A DNA stretch of 64,000 bases from the NCBI GenBank assembly GCA_013400975.1, contig WBMZ01011614.1:62173-126172 (forward strand), written 5' to 3'. This document shows, piece by piece, positions 60,713 through 64,000 of this stretch (position 1 is the stretch's first letter; each line of letters begins with the position of its first letter). This DNA comes from Atrichornis clamosus. Taxonomy: Eukaryota; Chordata; Aves; Passeriformes; Menuridae. A program made the translations under genes and the position numbers. The notes under the pieces are model-generated. The model had not been told where the DNA came from, searched no databases, and worked only from the letters and a program-made list of their open reading frames with translations.

Positions 60713-63700
60713 CATGTTTAAATACAACATCTGACTCATTTTTGTGAAAACAAAACAAACAAACAAAAAGCAACTTACTTTTTCTTTCCTCACTCCTTTC
60801 CCATTTGCCTCAGGATGAAAATCCCACCCTGTACTCTTAATATGATGTAAACAATTTAAAAATCCCCACTTGATAACTATTCTGTTACGTGCTATTATAG
60901 AAAGCTGGAACATGGCTTTATAGCACTGAGGTGGCTACAATACCTTTTTGCACTATGAACACTTTCTGATAATACTTTGCATGGAAAGGTTGATGTGTTT
61001 GCACAAAAAACCAGTTTGTATACAGTATGGACTTAGGACTACATGGTAAAAATATCTGTGTAGTCAGTGTAGTCTATTTGTGAAATATAGCAGGGGAAAA
61101 TATTTATGAGTACCACAGGACATGAAGCTCAAAGTGCAGTCATTTCTAAATGAAAATTATGTGACAGTTCATCAGTATTTAATGCTAACATTGCTTGATC
61201 TAGACATAAAGAATTTAGCAGCCATTTATCATAACATACAGTTCTGTTCATTTCCTGATTTGCTTAGAATACATTGATGTTTTAATCTCAACAGGAGCCA
61301 CAGGTCTAATTTTAGCTATTTAATGAAAGGAAAATCCAGGGAGAGACGGATTTTTCACATGGCTATTAGAAGCCTACTCCCACAACTTGAATTGGTTGGT
61401 CTTTTTAATGCGTGCTCCCAGAAGCCACTGCTTGGTCCCTGTGCCAGATGCAGGTGTTCCCTTGTGCTGTCAGCCAGGAATGATTAATGAGGATTTGCCC
61501 CTACTGAAAGCAGTCTTTGGAGCATTGTTCAGGGCATCTGTGGAACTGTCGGGGGAGACAAGGACACAAGTGAACAACCAATTATTTGGCCATCACTGAG
61601 GCAGCATGAAAAAGACATCAAATTGGACAGAGGAGCAGAGCTTTTGTTTCATGATCATATTTTTAGGTGTTAATAGTAACAGAGGAATTCTACCTGTTTT
61701 GTCTTTTTTTTTCTTCTTTTTTTTCTTTTCAGGGGAGAGGGGAAAGGCTCAAGCACTGCTTTAAAGCTAGAATAGGATGTGCAAAAGAAACAGAGACAAA
61801 AAACTGATCACAGTCATTTAAAAGTGTTAAAGGGAGGAAAACACACAGAACTGATTTCTTGGCAGTTGCACTGTGTATATAAAAATACACCATTTTGCTC
61901 AGCTAACATTAGGGAACGAGGGCTAAGAATTCTGTGAGGAGGAGGATTTCTTATGCAGGGAGCTTCTTAATAGGTGTCCAAACACAACAGTTCAGGAGCT
62001 GGGGCTTAAACATGTGATAGTGCAGGGAAGTGTAACATTAGGATTCTGAAAAAGAAAATGTGAGGGAATAAAACCAGAAAACATTTGCAAGATTCAGCCT
62101 TCAGCCTGCATCCCTCTTTCTGTCTCAAGAAAAACACACTTAGGTGCAGAAGAGTGAAGGGAAAAAAGAGGAACAGCTCTAAAAGCACTCTGCCTAGGCT
62201 TAGACTTCTGCATTTTTATATTTACCAAGAATTGTGATTATCAATACTAAGTTTAAACCAGAGGGAAAGGATTTTATTTTCAGAACAATCCTATTATTGA
62301 ATGAATTGTTTGTAATACACATGATATGCTCCATCCTGTCAAGCCTCTTTTTACCACAGTATTAAGAATTTAAAAAGTTTATGATACAGCTTAATTCAAA
62401 TGAGGAATATAATGTTTTATTGACAAATAATAACTATAGAAAAATTTCTACTGAAATTAATCTATTGTAATTAATATTTACAGTGGCTAATTCTTAACTG
62501 CAGAAGTTCCTCTGTCCCCACACACACACATGCAAGGAAAGGAATTTGGATCCTGAAACAATTACTGATCATAATTCCAAACTATTCCTTAAAGAAGAAT
62601 AAATTTATATTTCTAAATGAACAGTTTAGTTATATCTCAGTACCTGGATTTAGGTCTGGAGTTTTTTTTCAAATTATTTGTCATTTAATGGCTGTCATTT
62701 ATAAAGGAGGACTCATGGCATTCACAGAATTATGTGAATATCCATGCATAAAGGCCTGTTTTCTTACCCCAGCTGCTTTGTGGGAAGTTGTAGTAAGCAA
62801 AAGGTTTTTGCCTGCTTCATGTTTAGAATGAGTTGCTGCAGGTAAATATTTGAGTTATGATAGTCAGGTTTTCAGAATTTTTCATCTCAATGTCAAATGG
62901 CTGGGTCTGAAACCTGAAGAGTCAACTGCTGTTTCTATTTACTGTAGGATGATAACTTTGTTATAAAATAAAACTTTAAAATAATTAAAAACATAGTGTT
63001 TAATAACCACTTAAAGAAAAAACCAATATAATAGATGTGTAAATTGAGCTTTTGTATTTAAAGAATACCACATATTTCTTTATACTACCCAGATGAATAT
63101 CTTGTTCAGAAGGGAATCACTGAACAACCTGAGAATCTTTAGGATATCCCAGCATTTCTGATAATTGCGCAAACTGTAGTCTAGAATTTTACATTGGGAA
63201 TAGCCTCAAATACCAGCCCTTGAACTGCAGTACTGCAGGTCTATCCTTTTCTAGCATCTATTACTCTCTGCAAAGAACTCTGACATTTGAAGCTGAGCTT
63301 CGTCCCCTCTTGCCTTTGGTATGTGTGCTGGAACTTGAAATGACTTCATTAGCAGTTATAATATCAGTGCACAGACACTCTTAACTCTGTTTCCTTCTTG
63401 TCAGGAAGAGACAATGGCATCAACAACATGCCCCTGTGTCTGACATTACTTGATGGAAGAACAGTCTCAGTCTCCTCCTGGGCATGATGGAAGTGATGGA
63501 AGTAAAATATTTCCAGGAACTTAAGGGATGGTTATAGCATCTCTAAAGAGGATATTTGCCTGTGCCTGTCAAAAGTGCTGAACTGAGTGTCCTAATCCTA
63601 GATAAGTAAATAGAAAGGAAACTTCCTGCTGCCGTAGACTGTGCTGAAGACTGCACCTTTTCCTGCCAGGTATAGACTTTGCCACAGGTATTCAAGGGTT

Positions 63701-63916
63701 GTTTATCACTCTGTTGTATTACTTCAGACTCTCCTACTTGGAGCTGTTGGTTGGAGAGCATAGAAACATCTGATGTTAAAGCTTGATGAAATTTCTAAGT
63801 AACATAAAGCAGAGCACAGCCTTTTATTTAGTTGTGCCAGCAGCATCATCATCGGAATATCCTCAAGGGTGTGGGCATTCTCTCCAAATCTCTTAGTGGG
63901 TAAGCACCTTTGGGAT
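60713..63916. other. Unique sequence, no gene seen
   Basis: The part at about 61480-61660 has balanced composition with homeodomain- and SOX-type cores (GATTAATGAGG, ATTGTTC, CCAATTATTTGG) and could be a conserved non-coding element. A T/C-rich tract lies at about 61703-61730 and a short CA run at about 62519-62530. Confidence 0.5.
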
Positions 63917-63952
63917 GGGGCTCCTGTGAGCCCCCATGGGAGGTCCCATGGG
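63917..63952. other. GC-rich double stem-loop
   Basis: GGGGCTC-CTGT-GAGCCCC forms a perfect 7-bp-arm hairpin (63917-63934). It overlaps a pair of CCCATGGG palindromes (63933-63940 and 63945-63952) separated by four bases. The two palindromes can pair with each other or with themselves. Function unknown. Confidence 0.7.
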
Positions 63953-64000
63953 AAAAAGATCAGGACAATACTTTAAAGACAGGACTGAATCCTTTTAGTG

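Noticed and set aside
61703..61735. Splice acceptor (long T/C tract ending in CAG)
   Set aside because: The sequence that follows has no open exon-like continuation that I recognise and no clear donor; pyrimidine tracts are common here.
1..64000. Prokaryotic or phage features: operons, CRISPR arrays, insertion sequences, ribosome binding sites
   Set aside because: The composition, absence of long frames and avian retroelements show vertebrate nuclear DNA; none of these features is present.

Overview
The window looks like nuclear DNA from a bird: it is AT-rich (impression about 36-38% GC, not computed), has no plausible long open reading frame, and its recognisable elements are avian or amniote retroelements. 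These are CR1 LINE fragments with the typical 3' ends and reverse-transcriptase remnants, two LTRs of avian type, relics of amniote MIR/CORE-SINEs, and short palindromic ancient repeats of the kind found in birds, crocodilians and turtles. One LTR resembles a family common in neoavian birds, so a neoavian source is possible but unproven.

No protein-coding gene, rRNA or functional tRNA gene is supported. The longest stop-to-stop frame gives 136 aa, lies antisense over a SINE relic, and looks accidental; the other frames are shorter and show no recognisable domain. The window is best read as intergenic or deep intronic sequence of a gene-poor region. I see no operon, CRISPR array, prokaryotic mobile island or other multi-gene system.

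Layout. Positions 1-14717: AT-rich sequence with a CR1 3' end (about 2457), a tRNA-derived SINE relic (about 4022), a short AT microsatellite (8146) and two small perfect or near-perfect tandem duplications (12669 and 13026). Positions 14718-15285: a minus-strand solo LTR. Positions 15286-20269: unique sequence with a hairpin at 16863. Positions 20270-21690: a CR1 cluster in which a plus-strand copy is split by an opposite-strand CR1 end and followed by a second plus-strand copy. Positions 23283-23570 and 53738-54024: two collinear copies of a pyrimidine-rich dispersed repeat that I cannot classify. About 28480-28998: a plus-strand solo-LTR candidate. Positions 36072-37603: ancient palindromic repeat and MIR relics. 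Positions 37949-39095: the longest CR1 copy, minus strand, containing the only ambiguous base (38205). The rest is unique sequence with a TTA microsatellite (46734), several GT-rich simple tracts, and a few stretches that could be conserved non-coding elements (about 42580-42990, 54900-55000, 58240-58460, 61480-61660).

The value of the window is in its repeat archaeology (nested CR1, the unclassified repeat pair, the hairpins) and in a few candidate regulatory stretches that need alignment to test. Nothing here amounts to a convincing new biological system.
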